From positions 26,852,581 to 26,916,580 of the forward strand of contig OZ024828.1 in NCBI GenBank assembly GCA_964016985.1: a stretch of 64,000 bases of DNA. The letters run 5' to 3'. A program made the position numbers and the translations under genes. Source of the stretch: Anodontia alba (taxonomy: Eukaryota > Mollusca > Bivalvia > Lucinida > Lucinidae). Position 1 is the first letter of the stretch; each line of letters begins with the position of its first letter. The notes under the pieces were generated by a model. The model searched no databases. It had not been told where the DNA came from and saw only the letters and a list, made by a program, of their open reading frames with translations. Of this stretch, positions 33,550 to 44,229 are shown piece after piece.

Positions 33550-33772
33550 TGTTGTAGTATCTACTTTCACTTTCATCATGAATGAACTCTTATCTTATTA
33601 TTATTGCGCATGCTCCTATGTATTCTTGCTCTATTTTGTATATGCTGCGGCGGCAGTATTAAATAAAGCTTGTAGGTAGTAACACGTGTTGTGTTTAAGT
33701 GAGCCCACGCTCTGTGGATGGACATGCTTGTCATTATATAATTATTAAATAAGAACAACCTACAATACAACA
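33550..33772 (+). repeat. Left LTR (223 bp)
   Basis: Begins TGTTGTAGTATCTACTTTCA and ends CTACAATACAACA. Contains AATAAAGCTTGTAG, a likely polyadenylation signal in R. Has 'gtagtaacacgtgtt' extra relative to the right LTR. Confidence 0.95.
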
Positions 33773-33786
33773 TGGTGTCAGAATGG
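33773..33786 (+). other. Primer-binding site, tRNA-Leu-like
   Basis: TGGTGTCAGAATGG starts immediately after the left LTR. TGGTGTCAG is complementary to the 3' end of many tRNA-Leu (CTGACACCA). The tRNA assignment is inference. Confidence 0.7.
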
Positions 33787-33868
33787 TTAAGCGTTAAGTA
33801 ACTTAGATATACTGGATTGTATTAAGCTTCACTGACGGTTACGTTAACGAACGTTACAAACTTTCAAA

Positions 33869-34797
33869 ATGGAATTACACCAACAAAATCCAAAAATGGA
33901 CTGGGACTCCAAGGACCTGAATAATGCTTTCAAGCGTTTTAGGGAACATGCAGAACTCATGTTTAAAGGGCCATTAGCGGCGAAAGGAGAGGAAATACAG
34001 TGCAATTATTTCATGATATGGATAGGTGAGAAAGGTCGTCAAATATATAGTACATGGACGCTCACAGCTGATGAACAGAAAAAAACTGAAGACCTACTAT
34101 GATAAATTTGAGGAATATTGCAAACCAAAAAGCAACACTATTTACAATAGATATCTTTTTAAATCAAGAATGCAAAAGGACTCCGAATCATTTGAACAAT
34201 TCGTTACAGAGCTAAGAACACTGATCAAAGATTGTGGATATCCAGAAGGAATACAAAACGAACAAATCAGGGACCACATAGTATTTGGTGTACGATCTAG
34301 TAAAATTCGAGAAAAAAATGATCATGGAAGGGTCAACCCTTACCTTGGAAAAATGTATTGACATTGCGCACACATATGAATTGATGAGCCAGTCACAAGC
34401 ACAGGCAATCAGCAACCAGACGCCACAGGCCGTGGATGCTATAAGCAGGGGGAAAGGTCGTGGACGCCAGCGATACCGAGCGGACCAGGGACGACTGCAG
34501 ACTGGGAGACGATCCGGACGGACGGATAGGAAACAACAGAAACAAGAGCAAAAATGTCAGTATTGTGGTAATAATAAACACAGTGACCGACGTATGTGTC
34601 CTGCTAAAGGAAAACAATGCCACAAATGTTCTAAATATGACCATTTTTCGAAGGTGTGTAGATCTGTTAAATCTGTACATGAAGTGAACAGTGGACATGT
34701 TTCTTATTCGGATAATTATCCGGATTACAGTAGTGACAGTGACGATGATGCACAGTCATTATACGTTCACACGGTAAATACTTTCCTCTCAGCCTGA
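33869..34797 (+). pseudogene. LTR element gag (capsid/nucleocapsid), two frameshifts
   Basis: Three overlapping frames: MELHQQNPKMDWDSKDL... (33869-34100), a capsid-like SESFEQFVTELRTLIKDC segment (to about 34300) and the nucleocapsid (to 34797) with two zinc knuckles, CQYCGNNKHSDRRMC and CHKCSKYDHFSKVC. The first has one residue more than the usual CX2CX4HX4C spacing. An Arg/Gly-rich stretch precedes the knuckles and a Ser/Asp-rich tail follows. Confidence 0.9.
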
Positions 34798-34834
34798 TCA
34801 AGTTTTGTAAAATTATCAGTTGGCAGATTATGTA

Positions 34835-37800
34835 GTTATGCAGAGATTGATTGCAAAATTGATACAGGTTCCCAAATAAATTGCCTTCCAAACTTTGTAT
34901 TCAAACGCTTAAAACTAAATCTCCCCTTAGAACCCCCAAATGCAACCTTAACTGCTTACACAGGCGATCCCTAATCAGTTCACGGGAAAGTAAATTTAGA
35001 ATGTAGCTACAAAAATAGGTCAGTAAATGCAGCATTCTACATAGTGGAAAGTTCTATCCCTTTGCTGAGCCTCAGAACATCTTTAGACCTTGGTCTGATC
35101 CAGCTGACACATTCAGTTGACCTAGTTGAAAATGACCTCGACAAGACCACAGTTCTAAAGCAATATAAATATTTATTTGAGGGAATCGGTCTGTTTCCGG
35201 GAACATGCTCTCTGCACCTTAAAGAAAATGCTGTCCCTGTCGTGTGTCCCCCGAGAAAAGTTCCCTTTGGATTGCAAGACAAAGAGAAAACAGAACTCGA
35301 TTCAATGGAATCGAAGCAAATTATTTGCAAGGTAACCGAACCTACGAGTTGGGTTAATTCACTTGTCTGTGTGGAGAAGCCGAATGGAAAAACAAGGATG
35401 TGCTTAGATCCAAAAGCACTGAATGAGAATATTCGCAGGCCCTATTATCCGATGCGGTCAATTGATGACATCACGTCAAAACTAAATGGTGCAAATACTT
35501 TAGTGTATTAGATGCAACAAAAGGGTATTGGTCTATAAAACTAGAAAAAAATTCATCTATGTTGACGACGTTCAATACGCCATTTGGACGTTACAGGTAT
35601 TTAGATTGCCGATGGGAATTTGCAGTTCCCAAGTTCTGTTTCAGCGGAAAGTTGACGAAACTTTCGAGAGCTTACCAGGCGTGACTTCAATATGTGACGA
35701 TGTCCTAGTTTTCGGACGCACGCGCACAGAACATGACCGAAATCTCAGAAATGTACTTGCAAAGTCGCGGGAAACTGGATTGCGTTTCAACCCAGATAAG
35801 ATCCAGATCGGTTTGACCTCTGTTAAATACTACGGTCACATGATCAGCTCTGACGGCTTGAAGCCGAGCCCAGATAAGCTGAGCGTTATTTTAAATATGC
35901 CGAACCCAACCAATCGCGCAGAGCTGGAAACGCTGCTTGGTATGATTACGTATCTTACCAAATTTCAGAAAAATCTCGCAGAGATTACTAGCCCCATGCG
36001 AGCGCTGTTACGTAAAGACGTTGAATTTAGCTGGGGAAGTGAACAGTCTGAAGCTTTCCACAAAGTTAAGACGGCCTTGACCAAAAGTCCCGTGCTAAGC
36101 TATTACGACCCGGGAAAACCGGTACGGTTACAAGATGACTCATCATCGAAAGGGTTAGGTGTCTGCTGTATGCAGGACGGTAAACCAATTGCCTACGCTT
36201 CGAAGACGTTAACGCCAACGTAAGTAGCGTATGCGCAGATCGAAAAAGAAATGTTAGCGATACTTTTCGGCTGCACGCGCTTCAAACACTACATGTACGG
36301 ACGACGCACCGTGGTAGAGTCCGACTGTAAGCCAGTTGAAGCTATCATGAAAAAGCCCCTATGTAGTGCCCCTCCCAGGCTCCAGCGTATGTTATTACAG
36401 CTGCAGCATTATGATATTGAAGTAGTTCATTGCAAAGGCAAAAATATTCCGCTTGGGGATGCCCTGAGCAGAAATTATGTCAGCGAGACATTTCCTGGTC
36501 TAATTGAAGGACTGGATTTGCACGTACACACTGTATTAAAATCCCTGCCAGTAAGTGATGTTAAGATAAAACAGATCCAGGACGCTACACGAAATGACAG
36601 TCAAATGCAGACTTTAAATGACGTCATTAGAAAAGGGTGGCCGGCGAACAGACAAGACTGTCCGAAAATTGTTCTAGAATACTGGAATCATAGGGACGAG
36701 TTGTCCTATGAAAACGGCATTGTTTTCAAGGGCCAAAAATTGGTTATTCCGAGCGCATTACGGACAGACATGATAGTAGCTGTACACATTGGACATTTCG
36801 GTATCGAGAAAACAGTTGGACGAGCTAGGGACATTATGTTCTGGCCTTTGATGACTAAACAAATCACAGACCATGTCCTTAGTTGCTCAGTTTGCAACAG
36901 ACACAAAGATTCAAACACCAAAGAGCCTTTGTACCCTCACGACGTGCCACAACGACCTTGGCAGAATTTATCATTGGATCTTTTTACATGGAACAACCAA
37001 GAGTTCATGGTACTTGTTGACGCTTACAGCAGGTACTTCGAAATTGACCTCCTTCCAAACACAAAAAAGTGTAACAATCATCCGGAATCTAAAGGTGTAT
37101 TTTAGCAGATTCGGTATCTGTGAAAAACTTAAGACAGACGGCGCTTCATACTTCACTAGTGAACAATTCGAAAGATTCCTTAAGGACTGGAATAAAAGGC
37201 ACGAAACGTCTTGCCCCACGCATGCGAGCTCGAACGGCTTAAGTGAAGTATAAAAATTGCGAAACGTATTTTGCAGAAAGCAACAGAAGATGATAGAGAC
37301 CCCTATTTACCCCTACTGGAATATAGGAATAACCCTTTGAAATGCGGCTTTTCTCCCTCACAGCTTTTAATGGGTCGCAGACTACGGTCCATACTTCCAT
37401 CAACAAAGAAACAACTTACACCTAAAACAGTCAATCCAAACTTTGCCAAAAAGAAAATGAAAGAATTACAGATCAAATCAAAAGCGCATTATGACAAAAA
37501 CGCACGGAAACTTCCTCCTCTCAAAATAGGTGAATCGGTGCATGTTCAAAAAGACAGCTTATGGGAACCAGCAAAGATAATTTCCCAACATAATGAACAC
37601 TCATACAATGTACAAACCCCTGCAGGAGCTGTTTACTGCAGAAATCGTAAATTTTTAAACAAAACCCCGCAAACATCTATGCCCCAATTTCCACCCGTCG
37701 AGCTACCAACTTCCCAGCAAAAAACAAAACGTGTCACAACTGACACTCCAGCAATCCCGGAATCAAATGCAAACTTTAAATCCCCAAAAGAACCTCAAAA

Positions 37801-37926
37801 GGAACCTGACAATGTTGTTGTCAAATCTCCAGTAAAAATCAAGGATTCTGAAACACACTATGAAAACTAGATCAGGTCGGCTAGTTCAGCCAAACAAGAT
37901 ATACAGTGGAGAGGAATGGGTTAAAT
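34835..37926 (+). pseudogene. LTR element pol: protease, RT, RNase H, integrase (broken)
   Basis: Protease: KIDTGSQINCLP at about 34850 (DTG active site), then a TAA at 34972. RT: KPNGKTRMCLDPKALNENI, a frameshift near 35510, RLPMGICSSQVLFQRK and the catalytic CDDVLVFG (YVDD class; first residue C). Then the Ty3 tether GHMISSDGLKPSPDKL. RNase H: DDSSSKGLGVCC and, after a TAA near 36222, QIEKEMLAILFGC. Integrase: HIGHFGIEKT with C-x2-C (zinc domain), a first catalytic Asp in LSLDLF, a frameshift near 37065, a second in KTDGASYFTS, and another break near 37250 by the third catalytic residue (SNGLSE). The C-terminus is Lys/Pro-rich. At least five lesions, so this copy makes no functional polyprotein. 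Confidence 0.93.
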
Positions 37927-38147
37927 GACATGCGTAAAAACAACATACGCTGATAGATCCAGTTACGAGATAAAAAACTGGAAATGAATGAATCATTTAT
38001 ATATGAATGAACTCTGATGTCAGTGAACATAGTACAGAGACTTAATGCTGACAGATAACAATGAAGTACTTTCAACTGATAAATTAATGCATGTCTTAAT
38101 ACAGTTCACTGATTGATAATACATAATCTGTTGTCTGGAGTTCTTTT

Positions 38148-38161
38148 TAAAACAAAGGGGA
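38148..38161 (+). other. Polypurine tract
   Basis: AAAACAAAGGGGA ends one base before the right LTR; the expected plus-strand primer site of an LTR retroelement. Confidence 0.8.
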
Positions 38162-38372
38162 TGTTGTAGTATCTACTTTCACTTTCATCATGAATGAACT
38201 CTTATCTTATTATTATTGCGCATGCTCCTATGTATTCTTGCTCTATTTTGTATATGCTACGGCGGCAGTATTAAATAAAGCTTGTAGATTGTGTTTAAGT
38301 GAGCCCACGCTCTGTGGATGGACATGCTTGTCATTATATAATTATTAAATAAGAATAACCTACAATACAACA
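38162..38372 (+). repeat. Right LTR (211 bp)
   Basis: Same ends as the left LTR. Differs by A for G in 'tgctacggcgg', T for C in 'aagaataacc' and the shorter 'cttgtagattgtg'. Followed by TSD GACGG (38373-38377). Confidence 0.95.
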
Positions 38373-38377
38373 GACGG

Positions 38378-40394
38378 TTTTAACTTTCTGTCCTCCCGCC
38401 ACTGGGTTTCAGTTACACTATGAACAGCATTATTAACCATCTGCTTCCACTTTTTCTTTGTTGGTATTTTTTCAAATAACTCTGAAGGTAGTGGTAAATT
38501 GTATTTATTCAGAAGCTCCTTTATCCTGTTGAACCATGACACCTCAAAGGAAGATTTCACAGCAAGCTGACACATAGCAATTTCTTTCTCTATACCATCT
38601 GTCATAATCCAGCGGCCAAACAGACTGAGCATGTTTTTGTGAATTACTGCTTCAACAGGAAGTATCCCTAACAGAGCTAGTACAACTGAGTTCTATGCTT
38701 TATTCTGTATTTGTTTAAGAGACTTTCGCTCCAGTGTTTTGACATCTGAGGCTTTCAGGTCCAATACCTCCAGGCCATATGTGAAATGAGGGACCACATA
38801 TGAACTCACTATGAGCTCACTATCCTAGACGCCATACAAAGCTGTTAGCTTCTAAAATGCGCATCTTGACGATTCTGACTATATTCTCTGGTAGGGTGGC
38901 CTGACTGGTAACATGCTGGTTCAAACTTGTAGGGGTGCCCGTGCCAATGATTATTGAGTCTGTTTTTAAAGGCATTCACGGAGGGTGCATTTACTATATT
39001 GTCTGGGAGCTCATTCCATGCGTTAATTAATATATTAATTACATATGTTAACCACACTTTCCACATACACTCTGTTTTAAACCATTTCCACTGTGGAGTC
39101 TGGCTCCCGTCAGGGAGTAGGCCGTCCTTCTGCCCAGGTTTACTTTTTCTAATATGTTCACTCCACTGTGGATATCCCTGCTTTGTTTGCTCTACCTTGC
39201 TCATCTCTTCTCCATTCATGGTGTATGTATGTTCACAAGATTGAATGTATTTCTCCCAATAAGACAAAATACAGCTCTTGGTTGGGTGAATAACATATCT
39301 CGCTTTGTTCGCAACGGTTCCACTAGTTTGTACCATAACTTGCATTTCTGACGTGCAGTTGCTCATCAACGTAAGGTCATCAGCCACTGTGACATGCGGG
39401 ACCCTTATATAGCCGATAGTAGCACCAGTGAACTTATTTTCGAGTTCAATCAGGAGAGGGTTGTTATACATCTTGTAATGTCCAGTTGACAGCATACCGC
39501 CTTGACGGACACCCTGCTTGATGATAAACGGATAAAAAGTGTTCCTCCCATTTCACAACTGAGGTAAGGTCTGAATATATATCACGTAGGAGCAATTAAC
39601 CAGTCGGCATCGGTGATACCGTCCAAATAGACTCTTCTTAGGAATATGTCATGGTCCACCACGTCAAAGGCCTTCTGTGCATCCAGAGTGGCAACTATTA
39701 AGGGTTTTCCATTCATTCTTGGCTTCCAAGATACATTCTGAGAGTATTAATGCTGCATCAATGGAGGGACGACCCGGAGTAAAACCTTTCTGTAATGATG
39801 ACTGAGACTGGTCCAGAATGGCGTTATGCCTTCTATTCAGGATATGTTCAGTTACCTTCAGAATGACAGTAGTTACAGTTATCTCGCGGTAGTTGGATGG
39901 GTAGTGACATCTCCTTTTTTGAAGATTGGTGTAACAATCCCCTCTTTCAGAATTGATGTAACATGTTTGCATTCAAAGATGCTGTTGATCATATCTGTCA
40001 GATACCTGATCACAGGAGTTTCCCCATGCGTGAGACGTTCAGATGTAATATCCAAGCAATCTGCTGCCTTGTTTGATTTCAACTTTTTGAGTGCTAGCTG
40101 AACCTCCTCCTCAGAGGCTGGGACTATCCCTAGTTCCGAATCTTTACAGATGTTCAGAATATGGTTGATGTCTTCCAGGAGCTCCTTCAATTCATTGTCA
40201 AAATTCTTGTTTTCGAGTGGAGTTGTAAAGTGGGCAAAATGAGTAGCCCAACCTTCACAGATGTCATCTGATGACGCTAAAGAATCTTCCCATCTACGGT
40301 CAAGAACTGCAGGGAGGGGTCGCTGGTCTTCCGCTGGTCTCGCACAAGTCTGTAAAATTCTCTGTTTCCCCCGGGTTCTCCGGTTTTCGCCCAC
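38378..40394 (-). pseudogene. Non-LTR retrotransposon ORF2 (RT), split by the LTR element
   Basis: Reading 5'-3' on the minus strand: linker LEDINHILNICKDSELGIVP, the first RT motif LKKLKSNKAADCLDITSERL, ILKEGIVTPIFKKGD, a frameshift near 39890, ILKVTEHILNRR, SLQKGFTPGRPSIDAALIL, a damaged motif A/B region (39480-39730), then VADDLTLMSN (catalytic ADD) at about 39380. The C-terminal part (38378-38632) has SLFGRWIMTDGIEKEIAM and SWFNRIKELLNKYNLPLP. Multiple frameshifts; dead. It continues at 33549-33066. Clade not determined. Confidence 0.88.
38845..39150 (-). pseudogene. C-terminal fragment of a different LINE, embedded in-frame
   Basis: Within the minus-strand frame 38845-39495, the host LINE sequence (to MNGEEMSKVEQTK) changes to WFKTECMWKVWLTYVINILI and INAWNELPDNIVNAPSVNAF, then KNRLNNHW. 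The NAWNxLPxxxVxAxSVNxFKxRLxxHW pattern is the C-terminus of Jockey/CR1-like LINEs. Host LINE sequence resumes near 38840. The fusion is open throughout. Confidence 0.7.
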
Positions 40395-40399
40395 CTTTG

Positions 40400-40540
40400 A
40401 TGAACGATCGGCTCGATATAAATGAAATATTCTTGAAAGGGATACTGGTGAAAAGTTCAGAATAGGGCTGCTAGGTTGTTACTAGCAATTACTACTTTGA
40501 AACTGAGAGTACGACTGGAATATGTGAAAAACTAAAATTA
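40400..40540. other. Boundary between minus-strand LINE and plus-strand LINE tail
   Basis: LINE-like linker frames fade around 40,400-40,470. No TSD was identified. Confidence 0.4.
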
Positions 40541-40890
40541 GAGTCTCTCAAGAAAATGAGGAGAGGCAGTAGACTGATTCTTTTGTATAAAGGTTTAATG
40601 GGTGCTGCCAACATTCCAACTGATGCCTCCGCCTACCCCCCCCCCTCCTGCCCCCCCCCCCCCTGCGCCCCCCCCCCCCCCCGCTTCCCCGGCCCCGCCA
40701 ACCCCTCCACCACTTAGGCGCAGTAGAAATCACTCATTGACTTTTCAAATCCCCGCTGCAAGAACTGACATTTGCAAGCGGTCATACTTCCCTCAAACAA
40801 ACAGAGATTGGACTGCCCTTCAAGATTCGATTATTACCTCTGTTGAAGGTGCAGATGTAGTGTTGCCTCTCTGGTGAGAGCTAGGGACTA
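40541..40890 (+). pseudogene. LINE C-terminal fragment interrupted by a poly(C) expansion
   Basis: MRRGSRLILLYKGLMGAANI, then a C-run, then RRSRNHSLTFQIPAARTDIC and KRSYFPQTNRDWTALQDSII. This is the RLxLxYKxxxGxxxIP...RRSR(N/G)H...FxPxTxRDWNxLP pattern that ends many Jockey/CR1-like ORF2 proteins. The proline-rich frame at 40602-40700 is only the translated C-run. Confidence 0.8.
40638..40685. repeat. Poly(C) tract
   Basis: Nearly pure C for about 45 bases, broken by TG, GCG. The assembly is likely unreliable here. Confidence 0.85.
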
Positions 40891-40896
40891 ACTTCC

Positions 40897-41759
40897 GGGT
40901 ACCTAGACTTACCGAAACGAAACCGAAATACCGAAACGAAACCGAAATACCGAAACGGTCTATTAAAAGTATAGGGAAAGAGTCCAATTTACATTTATGG
41001 CACTGGTGTCTGGTTTTGTTTTGGTATTCTTAGTAATTGAAACGCATATGTGCATAAAAGAGACACAATGAGACTAATTTTGATAGAAAGAAACAGAGAA
41101 TTACGTTAAGACGCGCAAGGACAATAAGAGTTTTAATATCATGTAATTATTATGTAAAACATTTTAATCTTTTTTTTTTTTACAAAGAAATATTTGTTTA
41201 TTTATTCATTAAAACTATCCTTCATGCATAGGTATTTTGGCTCCTCCAAATAGTATGAAAGAATATATTCTGCTAAATCAATGACTAATAGCATTTCCCC
41301 TATATTTTTAATGGTCCGTTCCGGTATTTGGGAGGCGTCACTGTAAATGAGGCATAATCATTTGATATTATTTTCATCCTCAGTGCAGATGTATGTTTAT
41401 ATTTATTTGAGAAAAAATTTTGCTATTCATAATGCCGCAAAATTATTGATTACATATATCAACATTTCCCCTGTATTTTTAATGGTCTGTTCCGGCATTT
41501 TCCCTATATTTTTCGTCCGCTCCGGTATTTCGGAGGCGTCACATTAATGAGTTTTAATCATTTGTCATTAATTTCCTCCTGAGTGCAGATTTTATACTGT
41601 ATGTATGTTTATGTATAATATATTTAGGAAAATACTTCGTTATCCATTTCGTCCCATCATTTACTATCTATATGCATCTTCCCTATATTTTTAATCGTCC
41701 GTTTCGGTATTTCGGTTTCGTTTCGGTATTCGGTTTCGTTTCGGTAAATCTAGGTACCG
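40897..41759. mobile_element. TIR element with (ACCGAAAC)-type subterminal repeats, 9 bp TSD
   Basis: Ends GGGTACCTAGACTTACCG and, inverted, CGGTACCTAGATTTACCG, then reiterated ACCGAAAC/ACCGAAATACC motifs on both sides. CTAACTTCC flanks it on both sides (40888-40896, 41760-41768). Inside is a ~200 bp direct repeat (about 41288-41480 and 41500-41690) sharing 'ctatatttttaatggtccgt', 'gaggcgtcac' and 'gagtgcagat'. The 8-9 bp TSD fits hAT or Mutator; no transposase. Confidence 0.8.
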
Positions 41760-41769
41760 CTAACTTCCC

Positions 41770-42180
41770 ATGTCACGGGTCCTGATGAATGAATAGTCTT
41801 CTGAACGGGTTGTTTTCAGTCGGTTGCGAGTTTTACCCTAATTTTAATGCGAGAACCAGAAATTATAAATCTATTCGGTTTCCTTCGTTTTTCATCTCGA
41901 TTAACAGCCAACCGTCAACAACAACACATCAAAGTGTCAAGGTATTTGACAGATGCTTGCATGAACTTGATTAAGTGCTGTATCAGAATCCAGCGAAGCA
42001 TAATTTCAAAAACTAGGAAATGATGGCGAAACCTAGAGCAACAGATGAAAGTATCCCCCCAAATTTAGGCCTGTAGGAATCATCCCTAGCTAGCCCCTTT
42101 TTAGCATGGTGCCGCCCTATGCCCGAATTTGCTAGCGCCATGCCCATTTCACTTGCGCCATGACCTTTTTCCATCCCAAA
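41770..42180. other. No gene recognised
   Basis: An open frame at 41789-41974 has no recognisable motif. Some 'gcgccatgccc' words resemble the fragment at 1440-1500 (gcgccaggatggc). Confidence 0.4.
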
Positions 42181-42183
42181 AAA

Positions 42184-42467
42184 TCATTACGAAAACACGC
42201 CTATTCAAATATACTGAAAATTTTACCATCAAAAAATGAAAATTTTCAGACAAAAAATTATGATATTTTTCATACCTCTGCTCAAAACATAGATTTGTGG
42301 GTACTCGTTAGAACCGCCTCGACGAGGCGGTTCTAACGAGTACCACAATCAATGTTTTGAGCAGAAATAAGGAAAATAATGTATACCCCTGTAAACCCCA
42401 GTTTTACTATGTAAAAGTGGGGTTTAAGGGGGTCAAAATTATATAGGCATGTTTTCGTGATGACATG
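42184..42467. mobile_element. Palindromic TIR MITE (CATTACGAAAACA ends)
   Basis: The ends 'cattacgaaaacacgcctat' and, inverted, 'catcacgaaaacatgcctat' pair. The core hairpin 'gtactcgttagaaccgcctc' and its exact inverse meet at GACGAGGC (42298-42346). A second copy lies at 62778-62990. The core resembles the GTACTCATTAGAAGCGCCTC family. Confidence 0.78.
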
Positions 42468-42479
42468 CCTGATTAACTC

Positions 42480-43010
42480 TGCATGCTGTCAATTAACCAC
42501 TTGGGGTAAAACAAACAATTATCTCAAGAGTATTTGTATATATATACTCACTGAAGTGTTTTACAGGTGCAGGGTGACACCTGTCACTGATTACACTGAT
42601 GACATAACTGGTTGACCTAACAGCAGGATTTTCCCTTGGAAATTTATTGAAGGGGACATCTGTCTCTGTTGACCTATATTTTAGGGGACATATGGGTTAT
42701 TTAGGGGTTATTTGTTGAATTTTATAGAAAATAATGCTAATTTTATGTGACATCATTGCCTCTCTAAGATTAAGATTTAGGGGACATCAGAGTCAAAAAG
42801 GGGCCAAGTCTCGCATTTTTGGGAGACAAGGAAAACCCTGTTACGGTTTATGACAATAATTAATCCATTGCTTTTTATCACTAGATGGAAAGCATGAAAC
42901 AAGTTTTTGTTTGGCTGCTACTGATCTGTCATTCTGATGAACACACCCTGCTGACTGGTTTTCACTTGCTGTAGAATAAATTGATTGGAAATCAGTGTGA
43001 CTATATAGGC
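42480..43010. other. No gene recognised
   Basis: Contains 'ttaggggacat' four times (42655-42785) and a short TATATA run. Nothing coding is recognised. Confidence 0.45.
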
Positions 43011-43287
43011 AATGGAGAAAATCAGTGATACACTACAGGTAATGTATCAGCAGATAAGGAAGACTTTTGTTAGAGGGCAGAAAAAGAGCCTTATAGTCCC
43101 CACGCCCCCCCCCCCCCCTCCCCCCACCCTTTATCTCTTTTGTGTAAAGCGATATTATATCTCAATATACAAGACCGCTTCTGCTGCCGCTCTTTAATCA
43201 TGGCCGACGCCCAGCATATACAAAAATTACATGACAACGTACATAACAAACAAATGACGTTACGTTACTTAAACAATGTTACGTTAT

Positions 43288-43355
43288 GCGGGTTCACAAA
43301 GAGTTAACGTGCAACACTGCCAATACAAGAATAATGATTCTATGAACATGACATT
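43288..43355. repeat. 65 bp direct repeat, left copy
   Basis: 'ttcacaaagagttaacgtgc' ... 'aataatgattctatgaacat' recurs at 44098-44163 ('ttcaacaaagagttaatgtg' ... 'aataatgattctttgaacat'). The pair brackets the Ty3 RT fragment. Confidence 0.7.
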
Positions 43356-43555
43356 TCTCCTTTTCTTTAACAGAACCTATTATTTACTCTCTGTGATGAA
43401 TATGACAAAAAAAGCACAACATAACTAATATCCTGAATAATTTGGTTTTAAATAAGGGTGCATGTTTTGAATGAAAGCTTTACTTTATGATCATAACCTA
43501 CTTTTAATGTCCGTAGCTCAAAAGCCATGACTAGTCCCAAATTATCTTCAGAAAT

Positions 43556-44128
43556 CGTTGAAGCAGTGGCTTGACCAGAGAGTAGAGGAAAACCTATTGG
43601 AATATGTACCACAGGGAGAGCCAGTTACTTGGTGTTCGCCGCTAGTAGTGCAGCCTAAACCAAGATTCAGCAACACACCAAGAAACCAGTTACAGTCTCA
43701 CATGATCCGAGCTTCTGTTTATCTATGTGTACCCAATATTAATGGAACGGAACAGAATAATGCAAGGACCGCTAGTAGAAGGTTTCACTTACAAGTTCCA
43801 TGAATGTGTCATTTTCTCAAAAATGGACATGAGACAAAGCTACATGCAGTTAGTTTTGGATCCAAAATCGAGAGAAGTGGCAACTTTTAGCACGCTTTGG
43901 GGCAATATGAGGTCTAAAAGATTAATAATCGGAGTGAAGGCATCACAGGACTTATTCGATGAGACCATGTACAGGATATTTGGGGACAGACCTAAATGTT
44001 TGAACCAGCGCGATGACATTCTTCTCGGAGGGAGAAATCTACAGGAGCACAATAAAACGCTTGAGAATGTTCTACAGAGAGCCACAGACTTCGGAATCCT
44101 GTTCAACAAAGAGTTAATGTGCAATGTT
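43556..44128 (+). pseudogene. Ty3-type reverse transcriptase fragment
   Basis: QWLDQRVEENLLEYVPQGEP, TWCSPLVVQPKPR, then in another frame VIFSKMDMRQSYMQLVLDP, EVATFSTLWG, RLIIGVKASQDLFDETM and RDDILLGGRN (damaged YxDDI). This is the Ty3 RT order LxxGIIExVxxGxPTPWxSPLVxxPKP...FSKxDxxxxYxQxxLD...DDIL. No LTRs are visible; isolated fragment. Confidence 0.85.
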
Positions 44129-44163
44129 GCACCAATATAATAATAATGATTCTTTGAACATGA

Positions 44164-44209
44164 CAAGTGCCAAGCAAACAATGACTTTTTGAAAAATATT
44201 AAATGCACA
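44164..44209. repeat. Right-end fragment of the 20375-20932 TIR family
   Basis: 'gtgccaagcaaacaatgact' and 'ttaaatgcacag' followed by TA match the right TIR of the intact element in order and spacing. Confidence 0.65.
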
Positions 44210-44229
44210 GTAGTCTGTATGGCTCCAGA

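Larger units (their letters stand above)
33550..38372 (+). mobile_element. Complete Ty3-type LTR retrotransposon (4.8 kb), nested in a LINE
   Basis: Two LTRs with TGTTGTA...TACAACA ends, 5 bp TSD, a primer-binding site, gag with zinc knuckles, then protease, RT, RNase H and integrase in the Ty3 order, and a polypurine tract. The LTRs differ by two substitutions and one ~12 bp indel over ~211 aligned bases, so insertion was recent, yet the coding region carries several stops and frameshifts. It may have been mobilised in trans or copied from an already defective source. No env-like frame is present. Confidence 0.95.

Noticed and set aside
33497..33679. Short frame across the left LTR boundary
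   Set aside because: It spans LINE sequence and LTR; the insertion junction explains it.
40602..40877. Proline-rich protein frame
   Set aside because: The proline run is a poly(C) tract inside a LINE C-terminal remnant.
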